Positions 33,111 to 44,700 of a DNA stretch of 64,000 nt are shown one piece after another. Position 1 is the first letter of the stretch. Every line of letters begins with the position of its first letter. Position numbers and translations under genes: made by a program. The DNA is from Trichostrongylus colubriformis (Eukaryota > Nematoda > Chromadorea > Rhabditida > Trichostrongylidae). Where the stretch lies: positions 35,865,919 to 35,929,918 of the forward strand of contig OZ022257.1 of NCBI GenBank assembly GCA_963978905.1. Direction: 5' to 3'. The notes below the pieces were generated by a model. The model was not told where the DNA came from. It ran no database searches and was given only the letters and a program-made list of their open reading frames with translations.

Positions 33111-34261
33111 AAATATCCCTGGGTACATGTCTGCAGCTAAATCAAGAGGTTTTCCGAAAATCACCTTTTCGACCACATCGGTTGAGAAGGCAGTGGGATA
33201 GCTATGGGTAAATAGTGCCGAATCATCTACTGAGAAAGCCAAGGTCATGAGCCATTCTACTCATCACGTATACTTCCCAGCATTTCGTGCACTATTCACG
33301 ATTTGTCTTGGGAGAAACAGTCATCACAGTCAGTCAGTGCTAATTGAGCAATTACGATGTGCTTCAGATTACTACGAGCCTATCGACGATGCGGTCTGAA
33401 AAGCCCTTTGATACATAGGCGGTTTTGATTCGTTAATTTTAGATCCATTTGTTCTCGCGTGACGAGTGCGCATCGCAAGGACAGAATTTCGAACCTAAGT
33501 GTGCGGCAGTCTAACGACTTGCGCACCGTCCCTCGCCATGTGAATCTGTGGTGCACGGCGGTCATGCACTACAAGACACACTCCAGGATGAGAGAGGGGA
33601 GCGAGGTGCCCGCACACAAGGAGGAGCTTTCATTAGGAACTAGTGATTTTCACCGCAAATTTCTCTAACCCGCACGCCGCGCTGCGAAGTCCAGTTCCGA
33701 GGCCGCCCTCACATGCGGTGCCGGCGGCAGGGGGTGGATATGTTCGTGTCTATTCTCAGTCCGTGCCACTCTCTACCGCGATGTTGACGCGCCGGCACTA
33801 CCGCGGAGTATGACAGTGGCATAAAGATAAATAAATCGAACGCACATGCAATGGCGTACTGTGTCATAAGTGTAAATCGTGGATTGGCAGTTTTTCGAAA
33901 ACCGAAAGGGTTGGCTGCACCCCATAATGAATCTTCAAAATTTTCTTCGACGAAGGAAAACCTATGACCACTGGCATTCTATGCCGGCTTCTCAATCTCA
34001 AGATCCATAAGAAGCCGTCAATGATATTTACGACCTTTTTTTTTGAAAGACGACCCAAAAATAGCCACAACACACCTCAAACTCGTAAACAACCGCGAGA
34101 AATCGTTGGAAAGGAGGCTAGGAAAAGATATTGTATTTTCCAGGAAATTTCTGTGGTGTCAGATCCCTGTTTGGGTTGTATTTTTTGAAACTTTTCTCGA
34201 TGCCAGGTTCACCCTGCTTACACCCATGGCGTTCATTCGTGGAACCATATCTCATACTAAA
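33111..34261. other. unassigned sequence
   Basis: No coding signal that I trust. A GC-rich patch at 33660-33760 resembles the patch near 16450, perhaps a further repeat. Confidence 0.3.
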
Positions 34262-34467
34262 CAGCAGCTTCCACCTTCGAAATTCGTTGGCCAAAGGCTT
34301 GGTGTGATTTGCTTGGATGGGAGTGGCTTGATTGTGCTGAAGCAGGCTCAACGCCGTGAGGTTGCACCGTGCAGTCTCAACTAAGGTGCAGCCTGAGCAG
34401 CTATCTAAAAACCTATCATCCTCTGAGAGTAAGCCACCAATCTGGTTATGCGTGGTGTGCCTTTAAA
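34262..34467 (+). repeat. SINE-like family Y, copy 3
   Basis: Same orientation and 3' terminus (gcgtggtgtgcctttaaa) as the other two copies. Confidence 0.55.
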
Positions 34468-34639
34468 CGCCTAGTCTATCCGCCCTATCACCTATCCGTA
34501 TCTTTTTCTTCTGGCCTATTCGAATAATTGTCAGCTCGCCCTATTGCCTTCCATCAACACTGGATTACGACTTAAGCTGCCTTCGCCCTCAACCACGATC
34601 AAGCCTCTGTCGAGGGTCCAAAGTGTAGAGGCCAAAACT

Positions 34640-35640
34640 AATTAAAACCATCATGAAAACCTTATGCATGGCGCGATCCACAACGGAGCCAGCCAGTGCC
34701 AATAACCCTTTCATCAGTCTGCTGGCACCGGAACCACATACAGGGACACCTCCGAAATTTATCGATAAACCTTGGGAAGCGGCATCTATCCGCTACCACC
34801 ATGGGTGAACACCTCAGCATCTTATGGGATGAAATCGAGAAACTGGCTGATATGCTTCTTTCATATCCTACTACGATTGCAAAGGCTTGATCTGGTACTA
34901 GCGAGCCACTATGCGGACCGGGAAAGGGTTTGTGATTTTGGGACACTGAGATTGGGAAGAGTTCTACATTCATGGCGCATCACGCAATGATGCTAGCCTA
35001 GGCCAGCCACCGTCTCGTTAGACTTCTGAGAAGAAGATCCGTACTGGTGGCGTAACAGACACAATAGATCATTTTTTCAAAGTGGGAAGAGATCTCGCAA
35101 CCTCGACAAAAAAATCTCCCCGACTGGCTCCCCTAGAAATAACTTTCTTTTTTTTTTGAAGATATTATATAGTTAAATAGTATTTAGAAAGCGGCAGCCT
35201 CGTAGACCCTGGACCTAGGCAGCACTCATATGGCTCAACTAGATACCCATATCGAGAGCTACACAACCAGTAAGGAAACCAAGCGGCAAATATGTAGATT
35301 GATCTGAGAAATTGATTGAGAAAATAGTGTACAGTATTTTTAAAGGTGGAGTCTGAGTAAGGTTTCAGGTATTCAAAAAATGTCCTAATTTAGCATGAAG
35401 AAGGTACCACGCCCCATCTGATTGCCGCGTCGTTATGCAATAGCGACGCGGCGATCAGATGGAGTGCAGTGGAGCGCATTACACGGCTCCCGTTCAGTTT
35501 CTGAATTTTTCTATTCTTGTCTTTCATCATTTATTCCTGTCGCGTAACTTGCATGACTATTAAGCCTTCTCTTTTGTCATCAGGGGACGGGCACATTACT
35601 CATGGTCGATAACGCTTTCGTTTAGGAATATGAGTCTTGA
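34640..35640 (+). repeat. large dispersed repeat Z, copy 1
   Basis: Shares ordered blocks with 40065-40760 and 41040-41230: catggcgcg-tccacaacg, ctggcaccgga, aaaaaatctc, gaagatat and the ttattcctg-cgcgtaacttg / gtcatc-gggacgag end. Similarity is patchy. Confidence 0.55.
35414..35462. repeat. 19-bp-arm hairpin
   Basis: Arms 35414-35432 and 35444-35462 (ccatctgattgccgcgtcg and its complement) differ at one position, with an 11-base loop. Confidence 0.9.
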
Positions 35641-37331
35641 ATTTCGCTTGGTTCTTATTCTCTCAGACGTTTCTGTTTTGGAATATAAGTACTGAGTTTT
35701 GACTACTGTACTACTTCGCACACCTACTTCCATGTTCCGAAATCGGCCAGAATTATCCCAGCGGCGTCTTTAACATCCGACACTCATCTCGGTAACTCAC
35801 TGTAACGTACCGTCACCGTCATTTGTGGAAAAGCATCAAGTCCGCGAAAGTGGAAAAGGATTAAATCTCAACGTGTCATTACTGTCACTGCCCCTCACTC
35901 ACTCTCTACAGAGTTTTCATGGCTCGCTTTATAGGCACTAAAGGATTAGTTGAGTTGAGGACATTAGGACACTGATTATTCGGTATTTCAAACTTGTTCG
36001 ATCGAGTGCAACTTTTTTAGCACCACCGGCAGGAACTAATTGGCTCCCAGGTTGCGATTCACAGAAGGATCAAGAGGAATCATTCGTATAAAGAGATCTG
36101 AAAACACATGAGTATTGATGGTGATCCACTGCTGCAGTGTCCATCGGACAAGTAACATAATTAATGTAGCAGTAATTGGTTCGTATGATGAATAAAAGGT
36201 GAAGAAATGCATGACTGCTTTGTGTCGAGGAAAGAATGTTGTGCATTCATTTAAAAAAAGGCAACTGGGTTGTCTTGAACCGGCCAGATATGAACACTCA
36301 TAGCCTCATATAAAAGTAGCAACAGCAGTCGATACAAACGGTCGGTTTGAAAAGGTCATTGGACGGCGCAGCAAGGAGAACGAGCGACGAGCGGGAAACG
36401 ATGGACGCGTAGTAAATCGAGAACTGAGATGCCTGTGAAAGATCGAGTAGAAAGGGAAATTGGAACACTGAAAACCTGTGAGGTGACATGGGAAGTGATG
36501 GGAGTAATCGCAAAAATTTCTTTCAAAAAATGAGAAACTTGATGGGGATAAAATCAAGTCGATTGAATGGCCTTGGTCTTGATTATAGGGAATGGTCACA
36601 GTCACGGGGAAACCAGTTCATGAACGTACGAACGCAGAGCGAACACAGCTGAGTGAATGATTGAGTTCTTCAGTTCCTACGTAAGGGTAACATTTTGAAG
36701 TTAACTCATTCATTCGAGGGACAACTAGTTCTCTAAAAACAAACCTAAGAAAATAAAGTATGCTGTGCAATACGCACCTCAATTGAGACAAAAATCGGAA
36801 ACCAGTTCCTTGTATTTTTCCTGATGGAGTATTGCACTCTGCTCTAGTCAGTAACTTCACTATAAACCTCGCATCGTGTTCCACTACGTGCAGTCATAGA
36901 GATATTGAAAGGCTGTATAGAATCGACGATTTCAGCTCTCTTTCGCGTTAAATAAGTCAGGTACCAATCGAGCTAGCCCCGTGGTCATCATAAGCCTCGA
37001 TAGGGAGACGTGCGCTCCCATCGTGACCCGGCTGCTCATCGTCGCGCGCGGCAAGCGGCGCGATAGATCGGGAGGGCCATCGGAATGGAATGGGGTGCAA
37101 GATTCATTCCTCATTTCTCTGTTTCACCCGTATACGTCGAACAACATGCTTAGTTTTTTTACCGAACATTATATCATTTCTCGAGTTTTTCATATCTTCA
37201 TTATCGAGTATTTGAAAGTAGCGAATTTAACGGTGAAACATTCTTCAAGGGCAAACGGACACGAGTGCGCAAGCATGGAGACCTTACTCCACTGAACTAT
37301 CCATGACAATGATCAAACAAACGCGACCGTG
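35641..37331. other. unassigned sequence
   Basis: Frames on the minus strand at 36306-36605 and 36618-36884 have no recognisable features. A GC-rich block lies at 36970-37100. Confidence 0.3.
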
Positions 37332-37500
37332 GGTCCAAAGAGTAAAGTTGTGATAAATTTGTTTCAAATTGTTTGTTGAAAGTTATGAATGTGTTAAAGG
37401 TTTCAGATTTGAACCAGCTAACAAATTTTATCACCACTTCACTCTTTGGACCGTGGGTCCAAAGAGAAATTTGTTAGCTGGTCCAAATCTGAAACTAACA
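37332..37500. repeat. small inverted and direct repeat
   Basis: ggtccaaagagtaaagttgt at 37332 is inverted at 37418-37452 (...cactctttggacc) and repeated directly from 37454. Related blocks aacaaatt and ggtccaaatctgaaac occur twice. Probably a small MITE. Confidence 0.7.
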
Positions 37501-37851
37501 TTTGAGTCAATCTTCATTTAAAATCTCGAGGGATGTGCGAAAAGAGACACCCCACATATGGGAACAAGGTAGGACCCAAAAGTTTTGCTAGGTCCCGCAG
37601 TGACCCTTTCAGCAGCCACACCTCGTTTTTCTACGGAAAAGGACATTGTTACTAAAATTCCTTGCTCTCAAGTGGGCACTTGCACTCACTATTATTATTA
37701 TTTTTTGATTCGCGTCACCCAGTCGCCAGATCAACAACAGTGATATGTGCCCTTACTCTTAGCATCAGGATTTCGCACAGTGACATGCCTAGAGCAGTTG
37801 GTGCATGAAGCGATTCCGTAGTTTTATACATAATGGTTCAGGAACCAACTA

Positions 37852-38893
37852 TTGGGTCATTCCATACATAAGTAATGTCGTTTTCTTCCAAGTATAAATT
37901 TTTCCTATGAAATCACAAGTTTCTGCAACATGTCATATATCATTTAAAAGAGGTTTTCCTGCTCTACAAAATGACATGCTTAAGTTCTGAGTTTGTTAGA
38001 ATTGGGCGGAAATTTAGGCTGGGGAAGAGGTAGGTCAAGCCGACTAAATTTGGCCAAACCGGCAATCAATTGAAACACTATATTCCACTTTAGGAAAACC
38101 AATCAGTCATGTGTCGCGTTCTTAGTCCTGACCTCCTCTACAATTTCCAATATTCAGTTGATCAAGAAGTCGCGTCGTTCTTTTTCTAAAATCTTTTTTT
38201 TGAAAGCACCCACACTTATTCAAAATAGAATTTTTTCTTTCAAACTCCTTGCTTAGAGTTGTTTTATGAACCACTTCAAAGAACTTTTTCTGCTCTATCA
38301 AAAACATCTCGCTAGTTTGTTTTGGCTGCGATTCAGATTGAATTTTAATACCATGTGATAGGGTCCAGCTGACATTTTTCACAATTTATTTTTCCCATGA
38401 GAAAGTTAAGCAATCCGGTCAGTGGTATTCCCATGTTCCTACTCACTATCTGTTCTTAACATTTCACCACTCTTTCTACTGATTGGTTGAGAAAATTTTC
38501 TTGCCTTGGTTTGAAGAAATTGTCTCAAATCACCGAGTTGTGGAGGAAAAGCTAAATGTGGAAAAAGAACGACATGACTTCTTGATCAACTAAATATTGG
38601 AGATTGTAGAAGAGGTTAGGACTAAGTACGCGACACATGACTGGTTGGTTTTCCTAAAGTGAAATGTAGTGTATCAATTGATTGCCGGTTTGGCCAATTT
38701 TTGTCGGCTGGACCTACCTCTTCGCCAGTCTGAATGTCGGCGCCATTCTAACATACTCAAAAACTGAACATGTCATTTTGTAGAGCACAAAATTCCCTTT
38801 CGAATGATACATGATATGCTGCACAAACTTGTGGTTTTATGGCCAAATTTTTGCTTGAAAAAAAAAAACGACACTACTTATGGAATGACCCAA
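37852..38893. mobile_element. 1.04-kb foldback DNA element
   Basis: The ends ttgggtcattccatacataa and ttatggaatgacccaa are inverted and flanked by TA (37850-37851, 38894-38895). Inverted similarity continues inward for about 380 bp per arm (tcatgtgtcgcg..., gatcaagaagtc...). The 86-codon minus frame at 38122-38382 lies mostly in an arm and is not convincing. Non-autonomous Tc1/mariner-type. Confidence 0.9.
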
Positions 38894-38895
38894 TA

Positions 38896-39645
38896 CATCC
38901 GGCGCTCCTAGCTCTCACGAATCGCGCCGCGCGCCGCGGTACGGAACCCTTGACGAGGCCCCCTTGACACTCTGTGTCGCTGACGTCGGCAGTGCGGGAC
39001 AAAAGAGTGATATGTGATAGATGCACAAGTTATGTGAGATGCAAAAATCGCAGTGCATTTCTGACCGCCCGCGATGCCCGCGTCTGTGGGCATTAGTGAC
39101 GGCAGCATATGAAGGCCGCCTGCCGGTGCACATACGCACGACATCACCCATCAAATGTACGACATCATGCGAGATTAAATCAGGTTCAAGGCCTCCGCCG
39201 AAGATCTTCGACAAGAGGGGTCGTTATTCTAGATGTAAGCAGTGACCAACGAAATCTCTGAAGCAGAGGGCATAAAGAGTAAAGATTCCGTTAAACTGAC
39301 GAGATGGTTCAAAACTGAAAACATTTAAATTGTTTTTTCTCAAAATCTAGGACGCAAAAGTTTTGAGATAAGTGCTTAAGGCAGCACTGTAGAGATGAGA
39401 GCGAATGGAAAGAAGCAGAAGATAAACGCAGTTAAAGCGTACACCACTGATTTGACCCTTTTCGGATTGGGGACTGAGCAAAGTACCAAGCTTCCGTAAC
39501 TAAGTGCGTATAAGGTATGTTATGGTGCAAGGTCGCAGAGCTTACAGACAAACTGTACGCGCCTGATTACAGATTCTTCACACCTTGTTCACAGCCCACG
39601 ACTTCAAGGCCACTGAAGAAAAGTGTACTCTCTCACGTGATGAAT
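38896..39645. other. unassigned sequence
   Basis: GC-rich palindromic start (cgcgccgcgcgccgcg near 38924), otherwise nothing recognised. Confidence 0.3.
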
Positions 39646-40057
39646 AAAGGAATCGTCCACGGAAAAATTAGTTTCCTCGTTACCCTTATATTTATGTTGT
39701 ATTTGCCTAATAAGCGCTGCATTCAAAGTTTCACGTAAAAAAGTGACAATTCGGCTAAGATACGGCTACCCAAATTCTTGGCCGGGCGGGCGGGGCCTCA
39801 AAGTAAAAGTCCGTCCCGTCGTCTGCGGCGTTTGGATCGGAAAATGGGGCTGCTTACGTAACTTTCTGTTCTTACAATGCGTCTGAACCGCGGAGGACGA
39901 CGGGGTGGGCCCGCCCACCCGACCAAGGCTTTGTGGCGTTGTACCTTAACCGGATTCACTTTTTTCGCGTAAAACCTTACATATGGCCCATATTAGGCAA
40001 ATACAACATAATTATATGGAAAACCGAAAAACTCAGTTTTCCGTGAACGATTCCTTT
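39646..40057. mobile_element. foldback MITE family M, copy 2
   Basis: Ends aaaggaatcgtccacggaaa and ttttccgtgaacgattccttt. It is 412 bp and related throughout to copies 1 and 3. Confidence 0.88.
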
Positions 40058-40064
40058 AACGATA

Positions 40065-40760
40065 GAAACGTCACACATGGCGCGTTCCACAACGAGTCCG
40101 CAAGACCATTTGTTCCGTTGTTCGCCTGGCACCGGAAACCGTACAGAAAGACCTCCCATTCACTAATGGCAAGAACGTGGACTGGGGTGCAAGCGAGCCA
40201 TTGTGCATGGACCAGTGATGCGTTCACATTCATTGAGAATGTGGATGGGATTTCCATGCATGGCGTATCCCACAACAGAGCCAGTCCCGGCCAGTTACCT
40301 TCCCGTTAGTCTCCTAAGAGCAAAGGATGTGACTGGAACCCTTCAGACACAATAATTCTTTCAAAGAATCATGAGAAACTCTTGTAAATTGGACAAAAAA
40401 AATCTCGACGAAATGCCTTTGATCCAATTTCTTTCGCTATGAAGATATCTTATTTCTGGTTGTCGTTATCAAGCGCCAACCGCGTAGATCCTGCATAGAC
40501 AACTCGAACTAATGGATGAACTTACGACGGTTTGAAAGGAGGCACTTGGAATCTTTCTGAACTTTCTTCGACAGCTTGTCTTCAATTCAACTTCCTTCTT
40601 TCTGAGGTGCGACAGCGACGCATCACTCGCAATGGAGCGCACCTCTGGTCCGATTTGATTCCTGGTTGCCTTTTTCCATTTTATTCTTGCTGTGTTGCTT
40701 GAATGAGTTGTTATCCTTCTCCCTTGTCTTCGGAAGATGAGCGCCTCTGGTTCCCATTTG
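40065..40760 (+). repeat. large dispersed repeat Z, copy 2
   Basis: Corresponds in order to 34640-35640. Its terminal module (ttttattcttgctgtgttgc) recurs again at 41040-41230. Confidence 0.55.
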
Positions 40761-41039
40761 ATCCCTAGTTTTTTTTTCATTTTATTACAGTAGCTTATAG
40801 ACAGCTGCAACCCCGTACATCCCCGAAATCTGCACCCATACAGTTGTTAGGTATTGTACTTGGTACTGCACGATTGTTTTAAGTGAGGTACTTTGGAACT
40901 TTTCAAATTTCTCTTGGCTAAATGCATCTAGGGCACTACGCAGCCATAACGGAAACTAAGCAATTGATAGATTAGACTGCGGAAGTTATTATAGAAGGAG
41001 TTTACATCACTTCAATCAAGGCATGCTCAAATTTACTAT

Positions 41040-41230
41040 GAGAAAGATGACACGTCTATTGCGATTGCCGGATCGCTATTGCGACAGCGACGCAAAAGTC
41101 ACAGTAGAGCCCGCCTTGGTTTCCATTTGATTCTGATTTTTTTCATTCTTTCTCAATTTTATTCCTGCTGCGTTGCTTGGATGACTTTTTAACCTTCTTC
41201 CTTGTCATCGGAGGATGAGCACATGACCCA
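41040..41230 (+). repeat. repeat Z, terminal module only
   Basis: Third copy of the 3' part: gacagcgacgc, ttttattcctgctgcgttgc, gtcatcggaggatgagc. Confidence 0.6.
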
Positions 41231-41575
41231 CGTTCTCGTTGCCGAATGAATACCAAAATTTGTAAGGTTCCGGATTTTTGTATTTTTTCACGCGTCTGGT
41301 ATCAGTTTTTTTTCAAAAGCCCTTGAACACAGTGGTGATTCACAGTGGCTGCGCAGAGAACCATGAGATTACCGGGAAATGGAAAAGGGCAACGCATGTG
41401 AGGCTTTTTTCGAGAGAGATCGCTTTTTTTTCGAAAATTTTCTTCGACGCCACCCTTGACCCTGAATCAAATTCTCAGAATCGCCACTTCCTCAACGCAT
41501 CCCATCGTTTAAGCCTTCAAAGTTCACAACAGCTTCAGAATAACCAGTTTTATTTGGGAACTATGTGAATAATGT

Positions 41576-41581
41576 TTTATT
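41576..41581 (-). terminator. polyadenylation signal of the 41.7-63.9 kb gene
   Basis: AATAAA on the minus strand, 122 bp past the stop codon at 41703-41705. Confidence 0.6.
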
Positions 41582-41702
41582 TCATTTTTGCACTCCATGA
41601 ATATTAAAATCACGTTCAGTGCAGGATCTACAAGTAAAGGTGAGCCTTTTATCAGCTCAACACTGCTTTCAGAATGACCTTCACTACCATCAATATGTTA
41701 TT

Positions 41703-41765
41703 TCAAATCCTCTGCAAACGAATGTCCATCAGCCTATTGTAATGCTGTGGAAGACTTTCCGCAAC
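41703..41765 (-). CDS. uncharacterised gene, last exon
   Basis: Acceptor ggttccag|GTT, then VAESLPQHYNRLMDIRLQRI and stop. It joins FFK in phase 0. An acceptor 9 bp upstream would add WFQ. Confidence 0.65.
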   Translation of the reverse strand, partial: VAESLPQHYNRLMDIRLQRI

Positions 41766-44700
41766 CTGGAACCACTTTTGTTTTCAAAAAAGAACAATGA
41801 TAAACGCTGCCCAAATATTAATATACATTAAAAACATGACTTTGAAGCAGTGAAACATGCATATAAAGACCGCCCACGGGAAAAAGAAATTCTTTTGCTA
41901 CCCATATATTTATGACGTATTTGCCTAATGTGGACCACATGCAAAGTTTCACAAGAAAAATGTGAATGCGGCCAAGACGTAGCACCACAAAACTCGGCCG
42001 AGTGGGCGGGGCCTTCAAGTAAGTGTCCACCCCGTCGTCCGCCGCGGTCGGAGACGCATTGTAGGAACAGAAAGTTACGTAAACAGTTCCATTCTCCGTT
42101 TTCAAGAGCGGCTTTTACTCGGGGGCCCCGTGCGGCCGGCCAAAAATTTGGGGAGTTGTATCATAGCCGAATTCTTACTTTTTCGCATGAACCTTGCATG
42201 CGACTTGTATTGAGCAAAACAACATTGATATATGGGTAACAGAGCAACTAATTTCGGACGTGGACGACTCCTTCAAGCAAAAACTAACCTTAAAGAACAA
42301 ATCTTTATTATCCATAATATCCTTTAGCACTTCCTGCTCAGACATGATGTCCGTCTGCGTGGCCGCATCGCTACTAGTGGGAGAGGTGGGCGACAAACTT
42401 AAACATTACTTTGAAATTTCTACATAATTCAAAAATCCTATGGAATTTATGAAAAAGCTTGTAATCACGAAGCGTAACCCGACCATCAGATGTCTTTCAA
42501 AAGTTTGTTCAAAGCACATTTCGCGATAGAACTGAGAAAGTTACTGCATTCGTATATCAAAGCAGAATTTTTGTCGGGACATGGCTAAGTTTCTCTCGCT
42601 TCCTCTCCGATGAATAAAAAGCTCAATACTTCACAAAAATTGAGTTGGAGGATTCACCAATTGTATTCTCCGTCGTTGTTCACGATCTGCTCCTAACTCC
42701 GACTGCAGTGTGACGCTAAGAATCGTCTCGCTGACTCGAAGAAGTTGTTGGGCGCGCTTTCAGAGTGTCCGTCAATGTTAAAGATAACTTATGTGGAAAG
42801 GTAGCAAGTCAACGAGGTGCTAATCTTTTAGCGCCAGCTTCGAGGATCATGATTGGTTCTGCTGAACCTCCCAATCGAGAGTATTCTGAACCGTCCAACT
42901 GATTCTTGATAAGCTGGGATATAAGGAGTCCGGTGATCCTAATCTCCTGAAGCACTCTGAAGTGCACCGACATTCTGAATCACACTAATCAAAAGTTATG
43001 AACATGGACATTGATGCCACTCAAGTTATATATTCCAGTGACCGACACTTAGAACCATATTCAGTTACATAAAGTGTTAGCATATCTTTGCAGGATAGAA
43101 AAGCACTTTCAAATAACATATGACTTTTGATCTCACGATGAAAGATTCGCAAAACAAAGTGAACAAATAAAAAACCGCGGGAACATACTACTGCATCGAG
43201 TTTATTAAAGACAGTGTTAGGGATAATGTGGGTGATAAGAAATCCCAAAAGGGTCATTTAGTGAAAAACTACGGGTCTGAAAGGCCTATGCATGGCGAAA
43301 TCCCCCGCGGAAGGCGCCCCCTTGAGCTGTGGCGGAGGCGGCCTCGTCAGGACAAGCCGCCTTGGACAAGGACAGCCCGCCTCCAGGCGACGTGATTAGG
43401 GGTTGGTCACGGTGCGGTTGGTCAAGGAGATCGGCAGGATTGAATGTATCAAGCGCGCTTTCTGACTTTTAGCTTGCAGCTCACCACATGAAAAAGATGC
43501 TGTCGCATTTCCGAACATCCCTTCATGTTTATGTCTTGGTAATGCCAATGGAAAAGCCATGCGGACTACCCGCCTCCTGGCGGAAAGGTCGTCCGCGCCT
43601 AGAACCAACGGTGGGAAGGGGTCCTATTTCTCGGGTTTCTGGCCATTTCCATCCGTTTTTTCTCCACTGTCCTGTTACTAGGCATCTCGGCTTTCATATA
43701 CACTACTTCTTTCACGTTTCGTCCGAATTTCCCCTAAAGCTGCCTTTAAGACGTCCGGCAACAACGCTAAACGAAGAAGGCGGAAAAGATGCCAGCGATG
43801 AGAGAAGAGCTGCAGGGACGCCGACCATCTGGGTGCTACCGCTTTTACCAATCACTTGCAAGACGAATGTGGTTTGTAGTTTAGTCCCTGTCTGAGCAAC
43901 CACAGTTCTGATCATAGCGCACCGCGATGAAGGACAATGGTTGCTATGAGCAGTTGGCGACGGCAACAAGGCTACGACCTTCCATCCAAGTCTTTCGGAG
44001 CTATAAGTTGTATCTACCCCATGGAACATCGGCTGGTACGAGATCACTACGATCGAAGATGATTATTCCAGACAACTAAACACTGCAGTCTGATTCATAT
44101 GACTCTTCCAAGAGAACAAACACGAACTGAGGACATGAAAAGCACTAGCGATGAATATTGTACATCCCTCATCATGGCCCAAAAAATATAGACCAAAATT
44201 TGGCACAACACTGTGAAAAATCAACCAAACCAGTGCAACATACATGGAATTCCACGCTCAACAAAGCAAACCATGCCGATGCGGTGAAAAGGGTAAAAAC
44301 GGGAAAAAACATACACTCTAAAGACACCAAGAGGGCTAACAATAAGGCGAAAATGGGAACTGAGAACACATGTTCTCTGAAAACAAAGCTTACACTTCAG
44401 AAGAGGTGATGTTTAGCGAAACTCGCATTGGAAAAAAGGGCATGGAGGTTATATCACGATCCCACAACGGCGTGCCGTTCTGCAGTTCATAAGCCGGGCG
44501 AGATTCCGGCGAGGGCGATACATCGTTCGCGGCCGGCTTATTTAGCCTCTCGCCCGTCTGCAATCCAGGGTGTGTTGCAAGTGTTCCGATTCCTAGAGGT
44601 CGGCGCCGAATGGGTCATCGCGCATGGCGACGCTTCGCGAATTGTCCGAATGGTGGCGCTTCCTGCCGTTTGGGCTCTCCCAGATTTGCCTAAGCTTTTG

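Noticed and set aside
38122..38382. 86-codon minus-strand frame as a gene
   Set aside because: It lies mostly within an arm of a foldback element and shares that arm's inverted copy.
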